64,000 nt of DNA from Tillus elongatus (GCA_964006375.1 OZ023264.1:175579510-175643509); one strand, 5' to 3'; positions 1-16,411 are shown, counted from the first letter of the stretch. A program made the numbers and translations. Notes: a model not told the origin generated them from the sequence alone.

Positions 1-221
1 ATCCATGTTTAAAATATGTTGGGTTAGTTAAAAGTCAGTTGCAAAAATAAGGATACATAACAAGCGCAAGCGACGAAGAGTATAAATAAGCTTGCAAGCA
101 ACTTGCTGCTGTTAAAGATCAGCGGTGTCGTCCAGCGTCAATTGGCTATGAAGCCGCTTGCAGTCGCATGCTAAAACTAAGCGCTTTTGAAAGGAAACAT
201 TGTCCTGGTAGTAGAAAAGAA

Positions 222-400
222 ATTGACCAGGACTGACAAAATTGTTAGTTGATTGTACACCGTCTCCATCTATAACATTTTGTGTTAACTCAAGCAGTCG
301 TGACGACATACTACCTGGTTTCGCACCGAGAAGGCGTCCCTGTCGTGCATTTCACATTGTCCTACATTTTCACATCTTGCAATGATACTTGTAACTTCCA
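222..400 (+). repeat. Fragment of dispersed repeat Q (shared core)
   Basis: This stretch matches by eye parts of 14118-14265, 18860-18960 and 42408-43098. Shared words are TTGTTAGTTGATTGTAC, CATTTTGTGTTAA and GACAACATACTACCT (here GACGACATACTACCT). It is a diverged fragment of a family whose better copies form long hairpins. No coding potential was seen. The short open frame on the minus strand over it has no recognisable motif. The first 220 bases of the window hold nothing I recognise. Confidence 0.5.
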
Positions 401-659
401 TTGTTTAATTTTTTATTGACCATTTATTTGAGTAGCATAGCAGTACAGGTAACGTCATCTGTCTTTGTGCAACATTGTAGATATTGCATTACAGAATCTG
501 ATGTGATGTCGAGGATTATTTTAATTTTAACTTCGAATAACTTTTTCTTTGATCAAAAGACTTTAAAATTGGTAAACAACTACGTCTATCTATGTTCTTT
601 TAGCTGTAGATTTTCATTTCAATCAGTTAAAGAATTTGAGAGATATTGCGTTTTAGAAA

Positions 660-779
660 ATATTTTTTAATTTTGGGCGTTAAGATCTGATGAACCAACT
701 CATCCAAGCCATTAACAAAATAAGGGTAATTCCCAAATTTGGTCGAAATCAGTGAATTATTTTTTGTGTTATCGGTTGA

Positions 780-792
<13 letters not shown>
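660..792 (+). repeat. Repeat H, fragment before its TA array
   Basis: The text around CATCCAAGCCATTAACAAAA and GTTATCGGTTGAATACATAC is the segment that precedes the (TA)n array in the full H copies at 15063-16355 and 61499-62757. Only this 3' internal piece is present. A mariner-like terminus follows the array, so the rest of H is missing or displaced. The stretch 401-660 holds no recognised feature. Confidence 0.6.

Positions 793-872
<80 letters not shown>
793..872. repeat. (TA)n array
   Basis: About 80 bp of uninterrupted TA follows the H fragment. It ends exactly where a mariner-like terminus (CAGTGTGTCCC) starts. All frames translate as alternating Tyr and Ile, so open frames across it are artefacts. 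Confidence 0.95.
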
Positions 873-875
<3 letters not shown>

Positions 876-1060
876 TGTGTCCCAAACTGGATGGGAATGG
901 ATTGGTATCTCCGTTATTATTAGAGATATGAAGACGGTTAAATTAGCAATGTTTTGTAGAATTTCATGCTCGTTCCAAATTTGCCCTGCCTCTTTTCGTT
1001 TTCGAGTTATTTTGAAAAAACAAAATTTGTCGATTTATTTTTTCTTCAATGTCTAAGTAG
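873..1060 (+). mobile_element. Mariner-like element terminus (family G)
   Basis: CAGTGTGTCCCAAACTGG directly follows a TA dinucleotide at the end of the TA array. A CAGTGTG- or CAGGGTG-type start after TA is the usual form of Tc1/mariner ends, as in elements E and F of this window. No transposase and no matching second end were found, so this is one end of a truncated or short element. The right limit is arbitrary: H sequence resumes at about 1425 and I see no coding sequence between. Confidence 0.45.
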
Positions 1061-1424
1061 GCGTTGATCTGACATGTGTAAGACTTTCACATTATTTTTA
1101 CACTTTTTACAGAGTAGTCTTTTTTTGCTATTCTCAACTTAGTGTTGTCATTTGTTTTTGAGCTACATGTATCAACGTTTGTTTTTATTATGGCAGCCAT
1201 ATTGGATTTTTTGCTCATGTGATAGCCTGTGAAAAGTGCTTGCCAATGATGTACAACATGCTTGAGAAATCTTGTAATTGCACTGAAAATTTTTTGAAAA
1301 GCTCTTTTGGGGATAGTAGGCTATAAAATCCAATACCAGAAAACAAATGACACAAAAAGTGTTCAAAAAGCAGTAGGCCATGGAGTCTAACAATAGACTT
1401 CTACTTTTAACATAAAGAATATTT

Positions 1425-1801
<377 letters not shown>

Positions 1802-2107
1802 TCTGAAATACATTTAAGGTGAGAGACTCGTTCAGGTATTTATAGTCTTTAAAAACAATTGACATTCCAAATCAACGTTCATATGTTAATATATTTGCTG
1901 TGTTGATCCCTAGAGTACTGTGACTCAATGTAATGAAGCAGCATGCCATGGTATACACTAGAATAACTTCTATGATTAACAAAATTCACTAAAAGCGTGT
2001 AACACGTTACAAAGTAAGAGCATAGTGATTCGTCCTCGTACATGTAATTTTTATGCAGTATATATTAGAGTACACTATAATCTAGTTGACATATATTTCT
2101 GGAAGAG

Positions 2108-2217
2108 AAGCGGTATTTTTTTAGTGAATTTTCTTAGAAAAGATTAACTTATAGGATCCGAATATTTCTTGAAAAGCTCGAACTAGGACCCGCAGAATCC
2201 ATATCCGGGGTCAGTTT

Positions 2218-2298
<81 letters not shown>

Positions 2299-2490
2299 AC
2301 TGATAACTCAAAAAATAATGGTCCGATTTTAATAAAGTTTGGCACGTAACTTCATTTTGTAAGTGGCTTGAATAAATTTATTAGCCAGGAAAATTTAACC
2401 ATGTATTCCGGGAAAATTTGGGTTGTCTTTCGGAAAAAAAATTATCTCAAAAAATAAAAAGCTATGGTAACCAAATTTGGTACGTAAGTT
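2108..2490 (-). repeat. Repeat H, 3' half in reverse orientation
   Basis: Read on the minus strand this has the H order: CCAAATTTGGTTACC, the GCTAATAAATTTATTC-like segment, GAGTTATCAGTGTGA, TA array (2221-2295), TTGAAACTGACCCCGGATAT, then the hairpin region. The 3' hairpin arm TTTAGTGAATTTTCTTAG is still clear but the other arm has decayed. Confidence 0.65.
2221..2295. repeat. (TA)n array inside H
   Basis: 75 bp of perfect TA in the same relative position as in other H copies. Confidence 0.95.

Positions 2491-5414
<2,924 letters not shown>

Positions 5415-5491
<77 letters not shown>
5415..5491. repeat. (TA)n array
   Basis: 77 bp of perfect TA between the right end of element A copy 1 and TCCGACCGAACATTTAC. 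Confidence 0.95.
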
Positions 5492-5494
<3 letters not shown>

Positions 5495-5693
5495 ACCGAA
5501 CATTTACTTCCATAACACACTTGCTGCATACAAAATATAAGGGTTATTATCACTACCCTTAAGGGGTTGATGTGACAAAGTTGAGTTTTATGTCAAAATA
5601 TGTCCCCCTCAATATTAAAATTGACGTGTTCAGCGTTTCTTTAAAAAAAATTCGTCTGGACGCAAATCGGTTTGTTTCGTTTTCAATGCGCCA

Positions 5694-5816
<123 letters not shown>

Positions 5817-5854
5817 ACCGAACATTTACTTCCATAACACACTTGCTGCATACA

Positions 5855-6040
5855 GACCTTTGAAAAAGGTTTATATATTTTCAAACAATTAAGTTATTTC
5901 GATGAAATATGGTACATTGTTTCTACTATATAGGCAACCAAGTTTGATGCCTGCTTTTATCAAGGAAAGACATTTGCTATTAAAAACATTTTAAAGAAAA
6001 TTCGCTACCATAACGCATTTGCTGCGTCCAGACTTTTTCT
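5855..6040 (-). repeat. Repeat H, 5' end fragment, reverse
   Basis: On the minus strand this begins GTCTGGACGCAGCAAATGCG, the conserved 5' start of H, then TTATGGTAGCGAATTTTC, and continues with the GCAGGCATCAAACTTGGTT segment seen at 15150 and 61600. The copy breaks off near 5855 at the duplicated mariner end. Confidence 0.65.
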
Positions 6041-7015
6041 AACTATTTTTTTCATAAGGGCAAGGTTATATTTGGAAAAACCTGGTGGCCGAAAAGCCTA
6101 TGGCCACACTGTCTCTATCGAATCACTGTAGTTTGGCACCTTTCCTTAGAGATAACTATGTACGCTTCCTGGAGGAAACTTTATTGTTTTCTAGAAACAG
6201 GTGTGGGTGTAAAAGAAACTTAATTGGTGTGGACTCCATTTGCTTGTGCATTGTTACACAACAGCATTATGTATTTATGCAACAATGAGAAATTTGTATG
6301 CTTAAAAGTTTTTATAACCGCCCAAAAAGTGGCGTTAGAGAGGAATTCTATTCATTTGTCACATCGTGTGGAATTATCATTTGTTGATTTTGAATTGAAC
6401 TCTTCCCATTATTTGAAATTAATTGCTAACGTATCAATTATCGAAACCAATTAGCGGTAACACCAAAATGTAGCCTTTATGGTCAAAGTTTCAATAATAG
6501 TGATAGTAAACAAATGATTCCAGGCGTTCACATATTAATAACAATAGTAGCAAACAGCCAGGCCGGTTTGGTAGTCTGAACAATAGCACTTTGCCGACTG
6601 GTGATCGTGACCATTTGCAGATAGTGTGATGTGATTGCTCTGAATTATAATGAAAATTTGAAAGCAAATTCAAATCATTAAGCCACTTTGAGTTACAGTG
6701 TGAATCGACAATGTTTCAGAGCCTGGAGGATAACAATTCCAGAGTGTATCCGTTCAACAAAACTGATTCTAGGAAAACATAGCATAATTAATCCCATTAT
6801 TTATACAAGAGCCATTGATGATGATGTAATTTAGATTGCAACTTTAGTTTTGGACCCATTATTAATTTGGTTAATATTAACTCAACTTTATAATATTTCA
6901 GTAGTTTGAAATTAATTGCGTTGTTTTCATACAGTGCATTTACAAAATGTGCAACGCAGTTTTGCTTTACAATAATAAAATACTAATAATAACAATAAGT
7001 AAATAAATAAAATAA
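6041..7015. other. No recognised feature
   Basis: Unique-looking AT-rich sequence. Short open frames at 6085-6454 (+) and 6491-6673 (-) have no family motif. Short tracts of A, T and ATA occur at 6970-7025. Confidence 0.55.
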
Positions 7016-7019
7016 AATA

Positions 7020-7200
7020 AATAAACACCACAGGTGACAAACTCCGCATCTAGGAGTCTTACACTTGTGTGGGAGGAGCTTACAAACACATATAGACACA
7101 GGGCACCACCCACAACTCATCAGAAGCCGGCCTTTGAACATTCGAGTGAAAAAGACCAAAAGACCGACTGTCTGAATACGGGATTCGAACCCGCGACGAT
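7020..7200 (-). repeat. Possible tRNA-derived SINE remnant
   Basis: On the minus strand the sequence contains CGGGTTCGAATCCCG, a perfect T-arm with an RNA polymerase III box B. It runs on through about 150 bp to an AT-rich tail with TTTATTTTATTTATT. No box A is present, because the 5' side is cut by the H-type hairpin at 7203. It differs from the main SINE of the window. Confidence 0.35.
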
Positions 7201-7202
7201 AC

Positions 7203-7246
7203 CTCCCTATTAGTGAATTTTCTTAATAAAAATTCACTAGTACTGG
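7203..7246 (+). repeat. H-type hairpin, isolated
   Basis: ATTAGTGAATTTTCTTAAT and its complement AAAATTCACTAG form the same stem-loop that closes repeat H elsewhere. The rest of H is not seen here, apart from weak similarity just upstream. Confidence 0.5.
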
Positions 7247-7469
7247 AGACTCTCCTGAAAAACAGAATAATGACATTTATTGACAAATATGTTGGCTGGT
7301 GTGGTATATTTGCAATATGGTAGGTGGTAGTGGAATTTTCCTTGACGTGATAGAAAAGGATTTTTTTTTCACGCGCGAGGAGGTATCAACCCTTACATCA
7401 AGGGGTCGGTGAAGTCCCAACGGACATTTCCGGTTCTGGTGTATAAGTCGGTTTCCCTTATAAGCAAAA

Positions 7470-8640
7470 ATGATGATGGCTCCTCCTTGTACAAAAGATT
7501 CCGGAGGTAAAAGACCCCTCCATTCGGATATCCGGGAGAGGGGTGTACAGGGGGCGCCAACATCAAGATTTGACATATCTTTCTCGAATATATGTGGGCT
7601 AAATTCTAACCTGAACCCCGTCCACCATTTCCTCCAGGTTAATAGGCCCCAACCCCTCTTCCTCACCAAAACTCACATCAGTGCCAAAACAGCCACTAAT
7701 CACCTTAATTTCCCGGAGTGTGAGCTTCTTACTTTCTTTAGATTGCATGGAGGCGTGTGTGCGTACGTCCGTAGCAATCTACCCTGCACCAGACTCCCCA
7801 ATTTAGAAGCTGGAAGAAAATACATACTATGGATAAAACTCTCTCTCAGAACTGCAACTAAATTCATCTGTTGCATTTACCGGTCACCTTCTGACAACAA
7901 CTTTGTCCAGCTCTTTGACTACTTTTCTGAGAAAACCGACCATCTGATTTCTGCATATCCTTCCTCCGAGGTCACTATTCTTGGTAACTTCAATGTCCAT
8001 AATAAGAAATAGCTAGGATCTTCAAAAATCGATCCACAAGGAAGAGCAACGGAGGCCTTTCCAGTCAGCAATTCCTTATCCAATATGGTTCAGCAACCTA
8101 CTTACTTTCCTCGCATCCCAGCACACAGCTCAAATCCCTTGGATCACCTTCTTACTACAAATCCTGTAAGATATCAGTCACCGCCCCCTGCGTCACTCAG
8201 ACCACGTCATGGTCACTGCTTCCTGTGCAATGCAACCCGAGGTCACACAGTCATCACACCCACGTATCGTTTGGCACTACAACTCCGCGAAATGGGGCGA
8301 AATGCAAGAATACTTTTCCTCATTTCCAAGGGCGTCTGACTGCTTCTCTCATCCTGACCCCTCTGATATCTCACAAAACGCCACCGAAATTATCCAAGCT
8401 GGCATGGAGTTATTTATTCCACGTACTCACAAAACCTCTGCAGCCACTCAAAAGCCCTGGTTCTCTAAATCCTGTGACAAGGCCAGACTTGAAAAGGTTA
8501 AAGCTCACAAAAACATTCTACACAATCCCAGTCAAGTAAACCGTCAAGCATTTAACGACGCAAGAAACCGCTTTGTCCGCATTCGTCTGAGGCAAAAAAC
8601 TCGTTTAATAACCACATCAAAAACAAAGTCCTCCTAAGCT
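7470..8640 (+). pseudogene. LINE-1a endonuclease and linker fragment
   Basis: An open frame at 7470-8012 carries an EEP-type endonuclease start (FDISFSNICGLNSNL), FLTKTHIS (normally FLTET), GGVCAYVR, CIYRSPSDNN and ILGNFNVH (normally GDFN). A stop after NVHNKK ends it. A second frame at 8209-8637 continues with the end of the endonuclease and a linker (RQAFNDARNRFVR). The frame change and the loss of Glu in FLTKT and Asp in ILGNFN suggest an inactive nuclease. Confidence 0.75.
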
Positions 8641-8773
8641 CCAGCGGCAGCAAACCCTTCTGGACTCTTGCTTAATCTATTAGGAATAATTTCTCCAAGG
8701 GCATTTTTCCACCTCTTGTCTCAGGGGATAAAATTGTTTCTACCGCCCTGACAAGGCTGAACTTTTTGCCTCG

Positions 8774-10123
8774 TTGTTCGCCGGCAATTCTACTATTAAC
8801 CCACCTCCAAATGTTCAACCACTAACAGTCCCGAATTTCGCGTATAAACTTACGGATATCACTTTCAAAACTAAAAAGTTACGAAAGATGCTCTCTTCTC
8901 TTAACAACAGGAAAGCCGCTGGCCTTGAAGACATCCCAGAAATTGTTCTCAAAAAATGCGCACCACAACTTGCTCCTGTCCTGACTCGTCTGTTTCAGAC
9001 ATCTTACAATAGATGCATATTCCCTAGTAACTGGAAAACTGCTCGAGTACAATCCGTCCACAAGAAAGAATCCAAAGCGCTTCCTAGCAACTACAGGCCT
9101 ATTTCTCTTCTTTCAGTGGTCTCTAAAGTGATGTAAGAGTATATAAACACCGAATTACTCAAATTTCTTGAAAAACACAGTCTAATCCACGACAGGCAGT
9201 ATGGATTCCGTCAGCGCAGATCAACTGCCGACCTCCTTTCCTTTGTCACCCATTCTTTGAACAAGTCTATGGAACTACACGGCGAATCCCAGATTGTCGC
9301 TCTAGACATATCCAAAGCTTTTCACCAGGTTTGGCACGCAGCGCCCCTTAATATATTTCCGGCCTATGGCCTACCACCAAAATTATGTACGTGTACAGCA
9401 AATTTCCTCTCCAACCGGAGTATTTCTGTTGCCGTGGATGGCCATTCCTCTAAACTGTATCCAATTAATGCAGGAGTTCCTCAAGGTTCAGCTTTAGCCC
9501 CTACTTTGTTTCTTCTCCACATCAATGACCTCCTCTCTATCACATCCAACCCAGCTCACAGTTACGCAGACGACAGCACCCTCCACTCAAATATACAATA
9601 TTCTAAGCCTGTCTCTTTAGCCCAATTAGATGGGGTTCGCAGACTCATGGAGGGTTCGGTCTCTGTTGATCACCAAAAAATATTAGACTGGGGAAGTAGA
9701 CATCTTGTACAATTCAACCCCACCATATCTCAGTCTTGCTTTCATAAGAGATACACCAGCCCTAGATCCATCACAATGAGCAACCAAGTTATTCAAAGTA
9801 ATGAGTCCTTTTCACTTGTTGGCATTTTTGTGGATCGAAATCTCAATTGGCACCAACATGTCACATCAGTTGCAGAAGCGGCTGCTAAAAAATTAGGTTT
9901 CCTCTTCCGGGCTGGCAAATACTTTTCACCAGCTAATCTCTATACCTTATATACTTCACAAATAAAGCCAAACCTCGAAAACCGCTCCCACATCTGGGGT
10001 GCCGCTGGCCCTTCTACACTCCCTATCCTGGACTCCATTCAGAAGAGAGCTCTACGTCTAATCGGTGTCCCTACCCTCACCCAAAGGCTGCCATCCTTTG
10101 CTCACCGACGTGCCGTTGGGAAC

Positions 10124-10155
<32 letters not shown>

Positions 10156-10440
10156 TATAGATATATGCACGGGCACTGCTTAGAGGAGCTTTCTTCCATA
10201 GTTCCTCCACCTGCTGCCCCCAACAGATCTACCAGGGGAACAGAGCGAATACACCATTTTACTATCCAGGTCACTAGACATAGCACATCTTGTTATGCCC
10301 GCTCTTTTGTCCCGAGGACTTCCAAGTTGTGGGATTCCTTGCGGGCACATGTTTTTCCTTCTCCTCCGAACCTCCAAACCTTCAAGTCTAGAATTAACAA
10401 GTTGTCTCTTTCCTCCTTGTCGACACCCATGGTACGATAG
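8774..10440 (+). pseudogene. LINE-1a reverse transcriptase, broken
   Basis: Frame 8774-9136 has the N-terminal part of the polymerase (NNRKAAGLEDIPEIVLKK, LPSNYRPISLLSVVSKVM) and ends at a TAA. Frame 9257-10183 has LDISKAFHQVWH (catalytic Asp), INAGVPQGSALAPTLF, HSYADDSTLHS (the YADD box), LNWHQHV and WGAAGPSTLPIL. Near 10121-10156 a (TC)n expansion replaces a few codons and shifts the frame. The C-terminal tail resumes at 10165-10440 with YARSFVPRTSKLWDSL. All catalytic boxes remain, but at least two lesions make it a pseudogene. Confidence 0.85.
10121..10156. repeat. (TC)n microsatellite inside LINE-1a
   Basis: A run of CTCTCT of about 30 bp lies within the C-terminal coding region of LINE-1a. 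It changes the reading frame between RRAVGNL and the downstream tail, so it is a secondary expansion in a dead copy. Confidence 0.85.
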
Positions 10441-10480
10441 TATTTAGGCTGTAAGCCCTCGTGGTGTGTTGTTGAAATAT

Positions 10481-11640
10481 AAAAAAAGATTTAGAAAGCT
10501 ATAGAATCACTTTTTTAGGGAAGTAAGCACATACACACATACTGACTCCGTTACCACTAATTTGTAGCTGATTACGAGTGTAAAACCTGCGCTACAATAG
10601 TTAGTGTCGATTGTATTAATTTAAGGTTGTTTATGTAATAATGTTAAGCATGTTAAATGTTTGTACCTATATTTTTTTCTAAATAAAAAAATGCAAGTTT
10701 CACAATTGTTTGATGTTATGTTTATTATTAGTTTCATGGTTATGTTTTTGTGTAAAGCATTCTTTAATACAAGGTGTTTTCAATAACGTCCTTATTACCC
10801 ACTTAACTTTGTTCTTTAACATTGTGTTCACTACCATGGTTTTAACAATACGTAATATTATTTCTTCGTTAAACAGTTATCAGTGCTCCTAGATCTATGT
10901 AGTATGTCTATAAAACAAACACTCGTAATTTATCTATAACACCTCTCTGGGCTTGTCGCTAATAATAATCTATTTGATATTCTTACAGGTGACAACAAAA
11001 GAAAATAAATATCTTAACCTAATGCATAATGTATGTCCCAGAAACTACGCTACATACAAACGAACTAGATTAGCTGTAGCGTTAGTATCTCCAACATTTA
11101 CCACATTCTTCTTCTCCATATAAATGATCAAAAGAATATGGGAAGTTATTTATTACATAAAACGCGTCACCCATATAACGCACGTTCCCATCGCCTAAAC
11201 GCCCCATATGAAACAGAAGTTATCTCAAGTATTTCGTCTAATTCCTTAGCGTGGAATTTACAAGGTAAATTAATTCTCCGTGATGTTTAGTCACTGGGAA
11301 GAGACAATATATATTCAGTGTGTGTTTAGATAAGCAAAGCGCAGGATATTAAAAAATACTCAGATATTCGCTACAGTGCTTACGTTTCAAATTTAATTTA
11401 ATACTAAAGTGATGAAAACGAGTATCATAATATGGTGATTTTTTTATCGAAATTTGTGTATTCTTCCATGATAGGCTCCCATTATTACATTCCTCATTGA
11501 GATAATGTTGGATTTTAGGTTTCAAAAATACTTTTTTTTATAGCCTGACCTGAATAATGATTGACGGTCGGTGTTTTAGCCGTTTCACGTGGATGTTCAC
11601 ACTTTTTCCTTGTTAATAACCAAGAGAAGACTATGTGTTT
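10481..11640. other. No recognised feature
   Basis: AT-rich sequence with no open frame of note and no match seen to the repeat families of the window. It ends where a reversed H 3' end begins. Confidence 0.55.
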
Positions 11641-13374
<1,734 letters not shown>

Positions 13375-13394
13375 TAGATAGATAGATATATGAA

Positions 13395-13548
13395 TATATG
13401 AACATTGAACATATAAAATTGTAACTGAACCCGGTTATGTGTTCTGGGGGTCCTGCTTAGCGCTCATTTGAAAAAATTTTTTCAACATTCAAAAGTTGGG
13501 ATCTCCTAATTAGTGAATATTTTTTAAGAAGATTCACTAAAAAATCTA
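13395..13548 (+). repeat. Repeat H, 3' end
   Basis: ACATATAAAATTGTAACTGA, GCGCTCATTTGAAAAAATTT, AAAGTTGGGATCTCC and the hairpin ATTAGTGAATATTTTTTAAG / GATTCACTAA match the H end that follows a TA array. The H segment expected before the array is absent, so mariner A copy 2 sits between two H ends in opposite orientation. Confidence 0.7.
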
Positions 13549-14117
13549 ATAGGTACCCAACTATTTATATTACAATAGCATTTTTATTCCCATATTAAAT
13601 TACTTCTAAAATTCCAAAGTTTCAAATAGTATATTTATTTACAAAAAATCCCTCCATATTTACTAAAATGATCAGCAGCGCGATACAATGGAACATTCGC
13701 GTCATAACAAGTTAGAAATTATCAGAATTGCGGCTGGCGCCTATAAATTAACGTCTGTAATTGTAAATGCTAAGCTATCTTGCCAATTAACGCAGCTCTC
13801 CTGCTATTTCTCCTACTATACGGTTATGTTCGCAGCTGCCTTCTAACTGCGTTCAAACATAGGTAGTCCCTAGGTGGCTGTTCAAATTTTAAATAAATGT
13901 TGTGTTATGCATTTATATTCTGACGCAGGCAGTGTCACCTCTTCATGTATCGATATATCTCTGAGATAAATAAGACCTTTTTTTGTAATGCCAGGAATTT
14001 GTCAAAAATATCTTTAGCTAAAAATCAAGATGGAAAGTTTGTTTATAATACCTATTTAGTTTGTTTATTATGTATTAGTTTTTTTCTAGTATGTGACCGT
14101 CAACATTGTAAAACTTA
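13549..14117. other. No recognised feature
   Basis: No repeat or gene recognised. The 61-codon frame at 13945-14130 has no known motif. Confidence 0.5.
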
Positions 14118-14265
14118 CGACAGGTGCTGAACCAGGTAATATGTTGTGACGGTAGCTCTAAATATCACAAAATGTTATAGGTACAAGCTTTGTTCAACCA
14201 ACCAACAATTTTGTAAATTTTCATCCCTGGCCCATTTTTCCCTAATACCGGAACAATGTAATAAT
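14118..14265 (-). repeat. Fragment of repeat Q
   Basis: AACCAGGTAATATGTTGTGA, ATCACAAAATGTTATAGGTA, CAACCAACCAACAATTTTGT and GGCCCATTTTTCCCTAATA match 42460-42590 and, inverted, 42840-42910. It is followed by an AAT-rich tract (14260-14295). Confidence 0.6.
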
Positions 14266-14348
14266 AATAATATTAATAATAATATTAATATATTTATTCG
14301 CACCATCAATACATAAAAAAGGTGTAGAGCACGTCAACATTTAAAAAA

Positions 14349-15056
14349 GCTCGGGACGCTGCAACTGCGTTATGGTAGTGATTTTTTATTAAATGATTAA
14401 AATTTGAATAACTCAGTTTTCTATAAACTTAGAAAGTTTAATTTTGGTACGTAGTAAACTGTTTCCTAAGGCAAGACATCCACTAAATTTCATTAAAATA
14501 ACTTTTTTCGAAAGAAAATTTAAAATTTGAATAACTCAATTTTCTATAAACCTAGAAAGTTTGGTTTTTGTAAGTAGTAAGGTCTCTCCTAGAGCAAAAT
14601 ATCCACCTAATTTCGTTAAATTAGCTTTGTAAATTTCGAAAGAAAATTTAAAATTTGAATAACTCAATTTTCTATAAACTTAGAAAGTTGAATTTTGGTG
14701 GGTAGTAAGGTCTCTCCCAAGGCAACATATATAGTAAATTTCATTAAAGCAGTTTTGTTATTTTCGAAAAAAAAATTTTTTTGAAAGAATACTCAAAATT
14801 TTTCCGGAAAACCTCGTCCGATTTTCCTGGCTAACGAACTCAGCCAAGCCATTAATAAAAAAAAAGGCACTTGCCGAGTTTCATTGAAATCGGTTAATTA
14901 TTTTTTGAGTTATCATATGGATATAACATAGAACATATAAAAATTGAAACTGACCCCTGATATGGGTTCTAGGGGTCCTAATTCGCGCTCATTTGAAAAA
15001 ATCTCACCATCGATCCCTCTCTAATAGTGAATTTTTTTAATAAAAATTCACTAAAA
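14349..15056 (+). mobile_element. Repeat H, short complete copy without TA array
   Basis: It begins TCGGGACGCTGCAACTGCGT (H 5' end, with TATGGTAGTGA) and has three imperfect internal repeats of AAAATTTGAATAACTCA (14398, 14520, 14650). It continues with CCAAGCCATTAATAAA and GAGTTATCATATGGATATAA, then joins directly to ACATATAAAAATTGAAACTG. It closes with the hairpin AATAGTGAATTTTTTTAATA / AAATTCACTAA. The site where other copies hold (TA)n here has only a few bases, so the array is not essential to the repeat. A second H copy begins six bases later. Confidence 0.7.
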
Positions 15057-15062
15057 ACATAA

Positions 15063-16133
15063 AAACTCTAGACGCAGCAAGTGCGTTATGGTAGTGAATT
15101 TTCATTAAAATGTTTTTATTGCAAATATGTGTGTTTTCTTTTTAAGAAAGCAGGCATCAATTTTGGTTACCAGTATAACCTATATAGTAAAAACAATATG
15201 CCATGTTTCATAAAAATAACTTTATTGTGTGAAAATGTACAAAAATTTCCAAAAGTAAACCTAAAGTGTTCCCGGAAAAACTCGTTTGTTGGTCAACCTT
15301 ATAGGTTAATAGCAAATTGGGCTATTCAAATATGAAACATTTAATCAAATCTCGCTGCCATAACGCACTTGCTGCATCCAGAATTTCTTTTCTTACAAAC
15401 ATGCATTATATTTCGATGGAAGATGCAAAAATGCAATAACATAAAGCGTGTTTGATTTTAAAAAAAAAAGAAAATTTGTATCACCAACGACTTATGGGCC
15501 ACCCTGTGATTGTAGAAATATTTTTTAAGATGTAGCTCAAGACACCCTATAATTAATATGTACACAAATTTTTCTCGACAAAAATTATATACTATTAAAC
15601 GATAAACTCTATAGCTAAGACTACTGCCAAGCATCAGAGAAAGGGTCTATTTGAAATGAATTTTGTGGAAACATTTTTAGTAAAATGAAGGACAATGACG
15701 GTTGAAACTAAGACTTCAGGGTTTGTAAAACATCCTTCTTGAGACATTTGATTTCCATAGCCCGTATTAGATTCAAGTTATTTGCCTAAATGTTGCCGAT
15801 TTTGACGTTTTAAATCCCAACTTTGACGTTTTGAGGAAAACCCCAATTTATTTTTCTTTAAATACCTATATATTTTTTGCCTTTTGACCTACATGGCCAA
15901 ATTTTAGTAGGTAACTTACCTATAAGGATATAAACCCGCGTATTAAACTTGGTTGCCCTTACTTTGTTAATGCCGGAGAAAGAATTTTTTTTCGAAAGAA
16001 AACACAAAATTTTCCGGGAAAACCTGGGCAGATTTTCCTGGCTAACGAACTTATCCAAGTCATTTGCAAGAAGAATTTATTCGCCAAATTTAATCAAAAT
16101 CGGCCCATTATTTTTTGAGTTATCGGTGTGATA

Positions 16134-16222
<89 letters not shown>

Positions 16223-16355
16223 ATATAAAAATTGAAACTGACCCCGGATATGTGTTCTGGGGGCCTAACTAGTGCTCATTTGAAGAAATTTTTTCAACAT
16301 TCAAAAGTCGGGATCTCTTCATTAGTGCATTTTTTTAAAGAAAATTCACTAAAAA
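15063..16355 (+). mobile_element. Repeat H, complete copy with TA array (HINE/DINE-1-like candidate)
   Basis: 5' end TCTAGACGCAGCAAGTGCGT followed by TATGGTAGTGAATTTTCAT. At 15343-15376 is an inverted copy of the 5' end (CTGCCATAACGCACTTGCTG). The middle carries two GACGTTTTGAGG-like words near 15805-15840. Then come GAGTTATCGGTGTGATAC, the TA array, TTGAAACTGACCCCGGATAT and the hairpin ATTAGTGCATTTTTTTAAAG / AAAATTCACTAA. The hairpin arm TAGTGAATTTTC also occurs near the 5' end. That arrangement, with a simple-repeat core and no coding capacity, is known from HINE/DINE-1 non-autonomous Helentrons; the link is inference. Confidence 0.6.
16136..16219. repeat. (TA)n array inside H
   Basis: 84 bp of perfect TA, uninterrupted by any insertion. 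Confidence 0.95.
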
Positions 16356-16411
16356 AACACAGAAATTGGGATTCAAAAAAACTATACAGTCACGATATTG
16401 ATTACCAACAG

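Larger units (their letters stand above)
7285..10480 (+). mobile_element. LINE-1a: CR1/Jockey-group non-LTR retrotransposon, broken
   Basis: Endonuclease then reverse transcriptase fragments follow each other in order over about 3.2 kb. They are interrupted by stops and frameshifts at about 8012, 8640, 9136 and 10150. A second copy, inverted, lies at 44385-46285 and shares the 5' start (GGTAGGTGGTAGTGGAATTT) and all of the endonuclease region. The 3' end after the stop at 10440 has GTAAGCCCTCGTGGTG and an A-rich tail. Assignment to the CR1/L2/Jockey group rests on general likeness of the reverse transcriptase; the exact clade is not determined. Confidence 0.8.

Noticed and set aside
7203..7246. 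A rho-independent type terminator hairpin
   Set aside because: The window is eukaryotic and this hairpin is the recurrent 3' structure of repeat H.
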